Below are positions 42,694 through 50,623 of a stretch of 64,000 nt of DNA, in pieces (positions within the stretch are counted from its first letter, which is position 1; the number at the start of each line of letters is the position of its first letter). The notes beneath the pieces were generated by a model. That model made no database searches. It had not been told where the DNA came from and saw only the letters and a list, made by a program, of their open reading frames with translations. A program made the translations under genes and the position numbers. The stretch comes from Lentzea aerocolonigenes (lineage in GTDB: Bacteria; Actinomycetota; Actinomycetes; Mycobacteriales; Pseudonocardiaceae): the NCBI RefSeq assembly GCF_000974445.1, contig NZ_BBOJ01000033.1, forward strand, positions 30,770 to 94,769. The letters run 5' to 3'.

Positions 42694-43292
42694 CGAGGAA
42701 TTCCCAGCGTGGCCAGCAGATCTTCGTGCAGCTCCGCCCAGATGGCGTGGTACGACGAGGTGCTGTCGGCCAGCTCCTCCAGCTTCCCCGCCCTGGTGCG
42801 GTCGAGGGCCTCGGTCAGGCGGACGTGGTAGCGGCCGAACCGGGACAACGCCGCGGACAGCTCGGCGCAGACGACCGCGGCACGCCGGTGGAAGTCGGCG
42901 AACCGGTCGAGGACGCGAGCGTCGTAGGACGGGTCGCGGTGGTCGTTGGCGATCACGACACCGTCGGCGGGCCGCAGCTGCCACGCCGTGCAGAGGTCGA
43001 GCAGTTCCGGGTTCAGCACGAGGAAACCGTCGTACGCCGCGGTGACGGCGGGACGAGCGGCGGCGGACTCCAGCTCGTCGGTGATCCTCTTGACGTCCGC
43101 CGCGCGGCCGGCGCCGGTCAGGCTCCACACCCCGAAGTCGGCGTCGCGCGTGGTGAGACCGGCGACGGCGAGGTCGATCAGCTCGGACTCGACGTTCGGC
43201 TCGGTGAGACCCGTGGTCGCCGCCAGCCTGGTGAGCCCGGCCGTGCCGACGCAGCGCAGGGCGTGCAGCACCAGCAGATCCGGCCCGCTCAC
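42690..43292 (-). CDS. 200-residue winged-helix-like protein paired with the short PPDK
   Basis: The N-terminal 70 residues look like a winged helix (VLHALRCVGTAGLTRLAATTGL, VESELIDLAVAGLTTRDADFGVWSLTGAGR), and the rest is helical, ending SYHAIWAELHEDLLATLGIPR. I recall a gene of about this size next to the short ppdK in mycobacteria, but could not check it. GTG 43292 has GGAAGG 7 nt upstream. It overlaps both neighbours by 4 bp, so the three genes are made together. It may supply a function missing from the short PPDK. Confidence 0.8.
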   Translation of the reverse strand: MSGPDLLVLHALRCVGTAGLTRLAATTGLTEPNVESELIDLAVAGLTTRDADFGVWSLTGAGRAADVKRITDELESAAARPAVTAAYDGFLVLNPELLDLCTAWQLRPADGVVIANDHRDPSYDARVLDRFADFHRRAAVVCAELSAALSRFGRYHVRLTEALDRTRAGKLEELADSTSSYHAIWAELHEDLLATLGIPR

Positions 43293-44344
43293 GGCGTGGC
43301 CTTCCGGGCACCCGACACCGCGTGGCCGGCACCGCGCCCACCGGAGCGGGCGACGATCACCCCGGCCTGGACGCGCACGGCGACCTCGGTTTCGTCACCG
43401 GGATCCGCGACGCCGAGCGCCGAGGCCACCAGCGCGGCGTCGTCGAGCGCCACCCGCACGTGCTGCCAGGTCTCGGGCTCGAACACCCGCCGCAGACAGG
43501 CCACGAGGTCGGTGATCCTGAGCCGGACGAGACGGCCGGTCTCGGCGGGGTCACCGGTGACGACCACGATCGTCACCGGTTCGCCCGAGCGGACGGCTTC
43601 CTCCGCGGCGCCCAGCCGACCGGCTCCCAGCACCACGACCAGGCCGTCGGTGGTGAGGTCGACCGGCCGGCCGGTGATCTGGTCGACGAGCCCTTCCGGC
43701 GCGTTCCAGGTGTCCGCACAGGGCTTCGCCGGGGTGACGAACTCCAGGTGCGGCGGCGCCCAGGTGTCCCCGAACTTGATGCCGGCGAGGTGCACGCACG
43801 CGTGGGTGACGTCGAAGGGATCACCGAACCCCGGCGCGATCTCGGCCCGGTGGCTCGCGCCCTCCAGCAGGGTGAGCGCCAGTTCGGCCAGCCGCACCCG
43901 GCGTGGTGATGCGCCCGCTTCGAGTGCGATGGCGAGCAGCAGCCCCTCCAGCCGGGCGACTTGTGCGAGCACCTCGCGGGAGTGCTCGTCGTCGAGGACG
44001 CCCTCCAACGAGCGCAGTTGCAGGCGCCCGCCCCACGCCGAGCCGCCCAGCGGCAGCCGTTCGAGCCAGACCCTGGCGAAGTTCTCCAGGGCGTCGTCCA
44101 GCGACTCGGGCGGCGTCGGAGACTCTCCGCCGACAGACCCGGCCAGGTCGATCAGCACCGCCAGGTACAGGGCGCGTTTGCTCGGGAAGTTGGAGTACAC
44201 CGCGCCACGGGTCAGCTCGGCCCGTTCCGCGATCCGGTCGACCTTCGCCAGGGCGTAGCCGTGCTCGGTGAACTCCGCCTTCGCCGCCGCCAGCACTGAT
44301 GCCCGCGTGCGTTCCTGCTGTTGTGCTCGTGTCAGCCGAACCAT
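43289..44344 (-). CDS. TetR-family regulator with a long C-terminal extension
   Basis: About 351 residues, far longer than the usual 190-230. The TetR DNA-binding domain is at residues 15-60 (VLAAAKAEFTEHGYALAKVD, RAELTRGAVYSNFPSKRALY) and a TetR-type helical domain runs to about 200. A further 150 residues contain strands and a Gly-rich loop (DGLVVVLGAGRLGAAEEAV) that I do not recognise. ATG 44344 is used; ATG 44350 and 44362 are also in frame, and there is no ribosome site. It is the first gene of the short-PPDK operon. Confidence 0.85.
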   Translation of the reverse strand: MVRLTRAQQQERTRASVLAAAKAEFTEHGYALAKVDRIAERAELTRGAVYSNFPSKRALYLAVLIDLAGSVGGESPTPPESLDDALENFARVWLERLPLGGSAWGGRLQLRSLEGVLDDEHSREVLAQVARLEGLLLAIALEAGASPRRVRLAELALTLLEGASHRAEIAPGFGDPFDVTHACVHLAGIKFGDTWAPPHLEFVTPAKPCADTWNAPEGLVDQITGRPVDLTTDGLVVVLGAGRLGAAEEAVRSGEPVTIVVVTGDPAETGRLVRLRITDLVACLRRVFEPETWQHVRVALDDAALVASALGVADPGDETEVAVRVQAGVIVARSGGRGAGHAVSGARKATP

Positions 44345-44389
44345 GAGCATCAGGATACTCATATAATCCGGATGATCTGAAAATCTGAG

Positions 44390-46765
44390 TTACGTGGAAA
44401 GCAGCACGGTGCTGGAGCCGTGTCGGGGATTGAGCTTCAGCACCGTGCCGCCGAACGTGCCAGGCGTTGAGGAGACCACCGCCCAGCCCGTCGCCTTGCC
44501 GCGCAGTTCCTCGATGGTCGACGGCTGCACCCGCTTCCCGTCGATGACCACGTGCGTGACGTTCGCCGGCACCATCAGCTGCGACTCGTGAGGCGCACCG
44601 GTGAGCCGGACGAGGAGGTGCCTGCCGAACGACTCGGCCTGGAGGTTGCCGAACCGCCCGTCCGCGGTGGGGGAGACCAGCCACCCGGCACGGTCACGGC
44701 GGTCCAGGTCGTTGACGTCCCACGGCGTCGCCCAGACGTCCGGTGTGCGGAAGTTGAACGGCATGGCCGCGGACGCCCGCAGGTACAGCGGGAACTCGTC
44801 CAAGGTGGTCTCCCTGGTGATGGTCCGTCCTCCGGTCACCCGAGCACCGAAGAACAGGTCGATCCACTCACCGCGCGGCAGCCACACGTCGACCGGGGTC
44901 GGCTTCCCCGCCGCGCCGTCAGTCTCGGCGCGGTCCGCGGTCACGGGAGCCGCGAGCAGATCCGGCCCGACCATGAACTGCTGGTCCGCCTTCCACGCCT
45001 CGGCGTCGGCGGGATACCGGAACGCCATCGGCTGCGTGATCGGCGTGCCGTCCCGGTGCGCGCGGACCGCCTGCGCGTACAGGTACGGGAACAGCTCGTA
45101 GTGCAGCACCGCGGCGCGCTTGAACCGGTCGAACGTCGCCGCGTCGTACACCCACGGCGTCGAGTTGCGGCCCGAACTGCCGACCTGGAACACCGGCGTC
45201 ACGGCGGACTGCTGCGCCCACCGCACGAACAGCGACTCGGACGGGCCGCCACCGAGGTTGCGGTAGCCCCCGATGTCCGAGCCGTGCACCGGGTGGCCGG
45301 AGATCCACGAGTTGATGCCCCGCCGGGTCGTGAGCCGCAGGCCGTCGAAGCTCATGTCCGCGTCGGCCTGCCAGAACCCGTGCAGGAGCCCGGGCATCCC
45401 GTCGCCGCCCGCGCGAAACAATGTCGTGTAGTCGTCGCCGTGCACCTTCCGCAGCGTCTTGACCACGGATTCGGCGTACAGCAACGGGTACTGGTTGTGG
45501 ATCAGCGTGCCCGGCCCGCCCGCGAACGTCGTCTCCTCGAAGTTGTGCTCTTCGCCCCGGTCGCCCTTGACGAAGTTCACGCCCATCCGGAACACGGCTT
45601 CGAGCTTCGCCTCGTAGTGAGCGCGCGCCACCGGGTTCGTGAGGTCGATGTCCCAGACGTTGGTGCGGTCGGACTGCGCGAACGAGCCGGCGGGGTAGTC
45701 GTGCGGGCACTCCTTGCCGTCCGAGGTCTTGTTCAGGAACGGCGCCACCCACACACCCATGTCCACGCCACGAGAGCGCATCCAGTCGATCGTGCCCTGC
45801 GCGTCCGGGTACATCGTCCGGTCGAACTTCAACGCGCCGATGCACGCGTAGGTCGGCCGTGCGCCCACCGGGCCTTGCTCCCACGGGTTGTCCACCCACA
45901 AGGTCGACAGAGGGACACCGCGCGCCTGGAACTGCGTGACGTCCTCGACGACCTCGTCGGAGTGGTTGTACTTGTCCCGCCACTTCGTCAGCGCGAACTG
46001 CCGGGCAGGCGGCAGGGTGGGTGTGCCGACGCGCTTGAAGTACGCCGAGTTCACCTGCTGCGGCGAACCCGCGTAGACCTCGTAGTCGAGCCGCGAGGTC
46101 TTGAAGCACAACTGGATCCGGTCCGGCACGCCGAACGTGACGGGGCAGGGTGCGGGCTTGTCCGCGCAGTGGTCGTCGGCGAGAGCGCCGGGGAACGCCG
46201 TCCTGCCGATCGCCTTCGTGTCCGCGTACACGCCGTAGCCCGCGCTGGAGATGAACAACGTCGACGGCGCGCCGTTCTTGTTGCACTTGCCGAAGTTCGA
46301 CGCTCCGACGAACACGGCCTTGTTCAGCAGCACACGCCGTTGCAGGTCGACGAACATCGTGTGCGCGCCACCGCCGAGGAAGTGCTCCTCCACCGACCCG
46401 GTGAGGTTCGCGGAAACCTGGACGACGCCGAGGGAAGGCTCCAGCGTCCACCCGACCCTCAGGCCGCGTTCGGTCCGCGTCACGACGACAGAAGCGCTCC
46501 TGGACGTCTCGGTGGTCGCCACGACGTACCGCACGCCGCCCGGAACCCGTTTCTGCGCAACGACCTTCGTCAACGAGTGCTGCGTGCCGTCCGCGAGCCG
46601 GTACGACGTCTCGCGCTGGCCGGTCAGCATGCGGCGGCCGTCCTGGAAGTCCAGCGAGAACGGGTCGTTCACCGCCTTCCACGACAGGCCGGATCCCGCG
46701 AGAGCGACCGGTGCGCCCGCGGACAGACCAGCGGCGACCAGCAGAAGTGCCAGCAGGTACCTCAT
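44390..46765 (-). CDS. Secreted GH31-family glycoside hydrolase
   Basis: A 791-residue exported GH31 enzyme (alpha-glucosidase/alpha-xylosidase group). It has a signal peptide (MRYLLALLLVAAGLSAGAPVALA), an N-terminal beta-sandwich and a TIM barrel with the nucleophile Asp in NFVKGDRGEEHNF and the acid/base Asp in HGSDIGGYRNLGG. Cysteines such as GKCNKNG and ECPHDY suggest disulphides. ATG 46765 overlaps the stop of the broken GH28 gene by 4 bp. The same frame stays open upstream through that gene by chance. The linked sugar cannot be read from the sequence; the GH28 context suggests xylosyl or galactosyl side chains of pectin. Confidence 0.88.
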   Translation of the reverse strand: MRYLLALLLVAAGLSAGAPVALAGSGLSWKAVNDPFSLDFQDGRRMLTGQRETSYRLADGTQHSLTKVVAQKRVPGGVRYVVATTETSRSASVVVTRTERGLRVGWTLEPSLGVVQVSANLTGSVEEHFLGGGAHTMFVDLQRRVLLNKAVFVGASNFGKCNKNGAPSTLFISSAGYGVYADTKAIGRTAFPGALADDHCADKPAPCPVTFGVPDRIQLCFKTSRLDYEVYAGSPQQVNSAYFKRVGTPTLPPARQFALTKWRDKYNHSDEVVEDVTQFQARGVPLSTLWVDNPWEQGPVGARPTYACIGALKFDRTMYPDAQGTIDWMRSRGVDMGVWVAPFLNKTSDGKECPHDYPAGSFAQSDRTNVWDIDLTNPVARAHYEAKLEAVFRMGVNFVKGDRGEEHNFEETTFAGGPGTLIHNQYPLLYAESVVKTLRKVHGDDYTTLFRAGGDGMPGLLHGFWQADADMSFDGLRLTTRRGINSWISGHPVHGSDIGGYRNLGGGPSESLFVRWAQQSAVTPVFQVGSSGRNSTPWVYDAATFDRFKRAAVLHYELFPYLYAQAVRAHRDGTPITQPMAFRYPADAEAWKADQQFMVGPDLLAAPVTADRAETDGAAGKPTPVDVWLPRGEWIDLFFGARVTGGRTITRETTLDEFPLYLRASAAMPFNFRTPDVWATPWDVNDLDRRDRAGWLVSPTADGRFGNLQAESFGRHLLVRLTGAPHESQLMVPANVTHVVIDGKRVQPSTIEELRGKATGWAVVSSTPGTFGGTVLKLNPRHGSSTVLLST

Positions 46766-48070
46766 GCCGGCACCACCCCGTTGATCGTGGTGTTGCGGAA
46801 CACCAGGCCGTCGGTGTTCTCGACCAGGTTCGGCTCGGTGATGCCGGTGAACGTCGAGTTGGTGATCCACACGTTTCTGATGTGCTGCTGGGGAAAGCCC
46901 CGGAACGTCGCCGCGACCTTGCCGCCGTTGATCCGCATGCGGTCGATCGTCAGGTTCTCGATCCGCGGGAAGAAACCTTTGGTGCCGCCGTTCTGGTAGT
47001 ACATCGAGACGAACAGGACCTCGCGCTCGACGTTCTGGCCGAAGACGTTGCGCAGGTGCACGCCGTCGATCACGCCGCCGCGGTCGGAGTTCGTCTTGAC
47101 GTAGAGCGCGTGCTTCACCGGATATCGGCCGGGGTAGTCCGGTGCGTTGATCTCGCAGTCGCGGCAGAAGACCTTCCGCACGCCACCGGACATCTCGCTG
47201 CCGATCGTGATCCCGCCCCAGCGTCCGGAGAACTTGCAGCGCTCCACGACGATGTGGGTGGACGGGATGCCGACCCGCCGTCCGTCGGCATCCCGTCCGC
47301 TCTTCACCACGACGCAGTCGTCGTTGGTGTTGAACTTGGAGTCGTGCACGTGCGCGTAGGAGGACGAGTCGAGGTCGACGCCGTCGCCCTGCGAGTTCGT
47401 CGAGTAGATCTCGATCCGCCGCACGGTGATGTTCTGCGAGAACACGAAGTGCAGCGACCACATGGCGGGATTGCGGATCAGCACGTCCTCGACGAGCAGG
47501 TTCCGGCAGCGGAAGAACTGGATCATGTTCGGCCGCATGTTCTTGCCCACGCCCAGGATGCGCTCCTCGACGGGGACGCCGTCCTCGCCCCACTGCCGCA
47601 GCAACGCCGTCGAGCCGGCTCCCCAGCTCGCCCACTTGCCGCTGACGGCGTCCCCGTCGAGGGTGCCGCGACCGGTGATCCGGCAGGTAGTCGCCGGGAT
47701 CGGTGGAGAACCTGATCGTGGCGCCCTCGCTCACGTGCAGCTCCACATCGGACAGAAGTCTGACTCCGCCGGTGAGGAACGTGCCCGGTGGAACGACGAC
47801 ACGTCCGCCGCCCGCGTTGTGGCACGCCGTGATCGCTTTGTGGAAGGCCTCCGTGTTCTTGGTGACGCCGTCACCCTTCGCGCCGTACGCGGTGACGTCG
47901 TAGTCCTTCCTGCGGAACCGCGGCGGGCAGATGCGGGCCAGGATCAGCGGGACCTCGCGCCACGGGTCCGTGCTGAACAACGGTGAAGCGGCCGCCACGC
48001 CCGGAGGGAGCAGGAGACCAGCGGCCGTCAGGCCCGACACGCGTGCGAAATCACGACGGGACAAGGACAT
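46762..48070 (-). pseudogene. GH28 polygalacturonase pseudogene (internal deletion and frameshift)
   Basis: A second GH28 gene, clearly homologous to its neighbour. The first 130 residues (Tat signal MSLSRRDFARVSG, then DVTAYGAKGDGVTKNTEAF to TIRFSTDPGDYLP) are in one frame. The rest, from ITGRGTLDG to the end (TNDDCVVVKSGRDADGRR, GITIGSEMSGGVR), is in another. Against the intact paralogue about 25 codons are missing at the junction near 47680, and the length lost is not a multiple of three. The catalytic Asp pairs (DCVVVKSG, GDGVDLD) survive only in the out-of-frame part. Unless the assembly is wrong, no active enzyme is made. Confidence 0.85.
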
Positions 48071-48071
48071 C

Positions 48072-49496
48072 TCAGACCTTCTTCCCGTTGATGGTGACGT
48101 TCGTGAACGTGGTGCCGTCCGCGTTCTTCACGCTCGGCTTGGCCGTGGTCACGTTCGTGAACGTGCTGTTGGAGATCGCGACGTTCCTGATGTGCGACTC
48201 GCTCAGGCCGTCCAGCGTGACCGCCGTCTTCTTGACCCCGTTGACGGTGAAGCCGTCGGCGGTGATGTTCTGCACCTTCGGGTTCACGACCGGGCCGTAG
48301 CCGGGGCCGGTGAGGCTGTAGTTCAGCGTCACCATGATCGCCTCGCGGTCGACGTCGGTCGCCTTGATGCGCCGGGCGTGGATGTTCTCGACGGTGCCGC
48401 CGCGCCGCTTGTTCGTCTTGATGTACAGGACGTGGAACGGCTTGTAAGACGAGCCCTTCTTCACCGTGCAGTCCTGGAAGAACACGTTGCGCACGCCGCC
48501 GGACATCTCGCTGCCGACCGTCAGCGCGCCCCAGCGGCCCTCGAACGAGCAGTTCTCGATGACGATGTTCTCGCTCGCCACACCCACGCGCCGGCCGTCG
48601 GCGTCACGGCCGGCCTTGATCGCGATGCCGTCGTCGCCGCAGTCGAACCGGCACCCGGTGATGTGCACGTACTGCGAGGACTCGGGGTCGCAGCCGTCGA
48701 CCATGCCACCGCGGCTGTAGACGAAGATGCCGCGGATCGTCACGTTCGCGCACAGCACCGGGTGCACGTTCCACATCGCCGAGTTCCGCAGCTGCACACC
48801 CTCGACGAGGACGTTCCTGCACTCGTACAGCGTGATCATGTTCGGCTTGAGGTAGTGGCCCATGCCGAACTTCCGTTCCGTCACGGGTTTGTTGTCGACG
48901 GCCCACTTCTGCAGCTGCTCCCAGTCGGGCTGCCGCTTGCCGTCGTAGTCGAACCACGGACCGGACGGGCCCTGGCCGTCGATCAGGCCGGAGCCGGTGA
49001 TCGCGATGTTCTCCGCCTTGCGGGCGTAGATGAACGACGAGAAGTTCATGCACTCGATGCCCTGCCACCGCGTGTAGACCAGCGGGAAGTCCTTGGGATC
49101 GGTCGAGAACCTGATGGTCGCGCCCTCGGACACGACGAGGTTCACGTTGCTCAGCAGGGTGATCGCGCCGGTGAGGAAGACGCCCTTCGGCACGACGACC
49201 TGGCCGCCGCCCGCCGCGTTGCACGCCTCGACGGCCTTGCGGAACGCCTCGGTGTTCTTCGTCTTGCCGTCGCCCTTGGCGCCGTAGGCGGTGATGTCGA
49301 ACCTGGCGCTGGGAAACACCGGCGGCACGATCTTCGCGAGGATCGCGGGCACCTGGTCCCACGGTGACTCGGCCAGCGGGATCGCGGCAGGTTCCTCCGC
49401 CGACGCCATCGGTGCGTTGAGGAACGACCCGGACAACATCGTGACACCCGCGGTGGCACCGGCGACTTTGAGGAAGTCGCGGCGGTTGGTCTCCAT
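48072..49496 (-). CDS. Tat-secreted GH28 polygalacturonase
   Basis: A 474-residue exported pectinase with a right-handed beta-helix fold. The Tat signal is at the start (METNRRDFLKVAGATAGV). Family features are FDITAYGAKGDGKTKNTEAF, DGCDPESS and CGDDGIAIKAGRDADGRR with the catalytic Asp residues, and VGSEMSGGVRNVFF. It should hydrolyse alpha-1,4 galacturonan bonds, probably in an exo- or rhamnogalacturonan-type mode like other long bacterial GH28 enzymes. ATG 49496 has GAAAGGA 7 nt upstream. It heads the operon with the broken GH28 and the GH31 gene and is divergent from a regulator. Confidence 0.92.
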   Translation of the reverse strand: METNRRDFLKVAGATAGVTMLSGSFLNAPMASAEEPAAIPLAESPWDQVPAILAKIVPPVFPSARFDITAYGAKGDGKTKNTEAFRKAVEACNAAGGGQVVVPKGVFLTGAITLLSNVNLVVSEGATIRFSTDPKDFPLVYTRWQGIECMNFSSFIYARKAENIAITGSGLIDGQGPSGPWFDYDGKRQPDWEQLQKWAVDNKPVTERKFGMGHYLKPNMITLYECRNVLVEGVQLRNSAMWNVHPVLCANVTIRGIFVYSRGGMVDGCDPESSQYVHITGCRFDCGDDGIAIKAGRDADGRRVGVASENIVIENCSFEGRWGALTVGSEMSGGVRNVFFQDCTVKKGSSYKPFHVLYIKTNKRRGGTVENIHARRIKATDVDREAIMVTLNYSLTGPGYGPVVNPKVQNITADGFTVNGVKKTAVTLDGLSESHIRNVAISNSTFTNVTTAKPSVKNADGTTFTNVTINGKKV

Positions 49497-49648
49497 CGGC
49501 CGTCCTTTCGCGCGCATGCGTTGGTACAACAGCGGGCGGCGGCGGCTAGTTCACAACGATGAAACCGGTTGTAAACCTTTTCAACCGATGTCTACACCTC
49601 ATTCCGGCCCCGCGTCAACGGCTGCCCGAAGTCGGCATACTGGCTTGC

Positions 49649-50623
49649 GTGCTCGGATTGCGTCCGGCGGAACTCGCGGTCTACGAGGCGCTCGTCGACT
49701 CGTACCAACTAGGTGTGACGGAGCTCTGTCTTGCCACGGAACTGGCTGAGCGGCCCGTGCGCGCCGCGCTGAAGTCCCTGACCGAGCTGGGGTTCGTCCA
49801 CCAGGTCAACGGGTTGCACACCGCCGTCGCCCCGGACGTCGCGCTGGCGACGTACTTCCTGCACCGGGAGGACGACCTGCGCCGGGACCGGTTGCTGGCC
49901 GGTGAGCTGCAGGTCAGGTACGAACGAGCGGCGGGCGTGCGGGCCCCGGCGGACCTCGTCGAGGTGGTGCACGGGGCGGAGGCTATCTCGCGGCGGGTCG
50001 ACCAGGTGATGCGCACGGCCCGGCGCGAGGTCTGCTTCGTGGACAAGCCCCCGTACGCCAAGGCGCCCACGGCGTTGCACCCGGTGGAGGAGGAGCTGCT
50101 GGGCCGCGGAGTGCGGTTCCGGGGCATCTACGAGCGTCAGGCGCTGGAGATGCACGACCTGCGCGCCGACCTGGAAATGGGGCTGTCACTGGGGGAGGAG
50201 GCGCGGGTCGTCGCCGTCGCACCGACGAAGATGATCCTCGCGGACGCCCACCTGGGGCTGATCCCGTTGCACAGCACCGAGACCACGCTGGAGAGCGCGG
50301 TGATCGTGCACCGGTCCGCGCTGCTGGACTCGCTCGGGGCGTTGTTCGCGCGGTTGTGGGAGGACGCCGTGCCGCTGTCGCTGCCGGGCCAGCCCACCTC
50401 GAACGAGATCTCGATCGCGGACGCGCGGTTGCTCGCGCTGCTGGCCACCGGGCTCCCGGACCGCAGCATCGCGAAGCAGCTGGGGCTCAGTTATCGGACC
50501 TTTCAGCGGCGGCTGCACCGGCTGATGGACGAACTGGGCGCGCAGACCCGTTTTCAGGCGGGTCTGCGCGCTGCGGCTCGAGGCGCGAGTTCCCTGCTAC
50601 CTCCGCGTCAGCCGCCGGAGTGA
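49649..50623 (+). CDS. TrmB/LuxR-type regulator divergent from the GH28 operon
   Basis: About 324 residues. An N-terminal TrmB-like winged helix (LGLRPAELAVYEALVDSYQLGV, RPVRAALKSLTELGFV) is followed by a phospholipase-D-like effector region and a C-terminal LuxR helix-turn-helix (ARLLALLATGLPDRSIAKQLGLSYRTFQRRL). GTG 49649 is preferred over ATG 49559: homologues start at this helix, and CATACT (49637-49642) 6 nt upstream suggests a leaderless start. It probably controls the GH28/GH31 operon. The end overlaps the convergent protease by 16 bp. Confidence 0.82.
   Translation: MLGLRPAELAVYEALVDSYQLGVTELCLATELAERPVRAALKSLTELGFVHQVNGLHTAVAPDVALATYFLHREDDLRRDRLLAGELQVRYERAAGVRAPADLVEVVHGAEAISRRVDQVMRTARREVCFVDKPPYAKAPTALHPVEEELLGRGVRFRGIYERQALEMHDLRADLEMGLSLGEEARVVAVAPTKMILADAHLGLIPLHSTETTLESAVIVHRSALLDSLGALFARLWEDAVPLSLPGQPTSNEISIADARLLALLATGLPDRSIAKQLGLSYRTFQRRLHRLMDELGAQTRFQAGLRAAARGASSLLPPRQPPE

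Noticed and set aside
44390..48070. Single 1226-residue GH28-GH31 fusion protein
   Set aside because: After residue about 130 the frame no longer encodes GH28; the real GH28 remainder is in another frame and GH31 has its own signal peptide and start at 46765.
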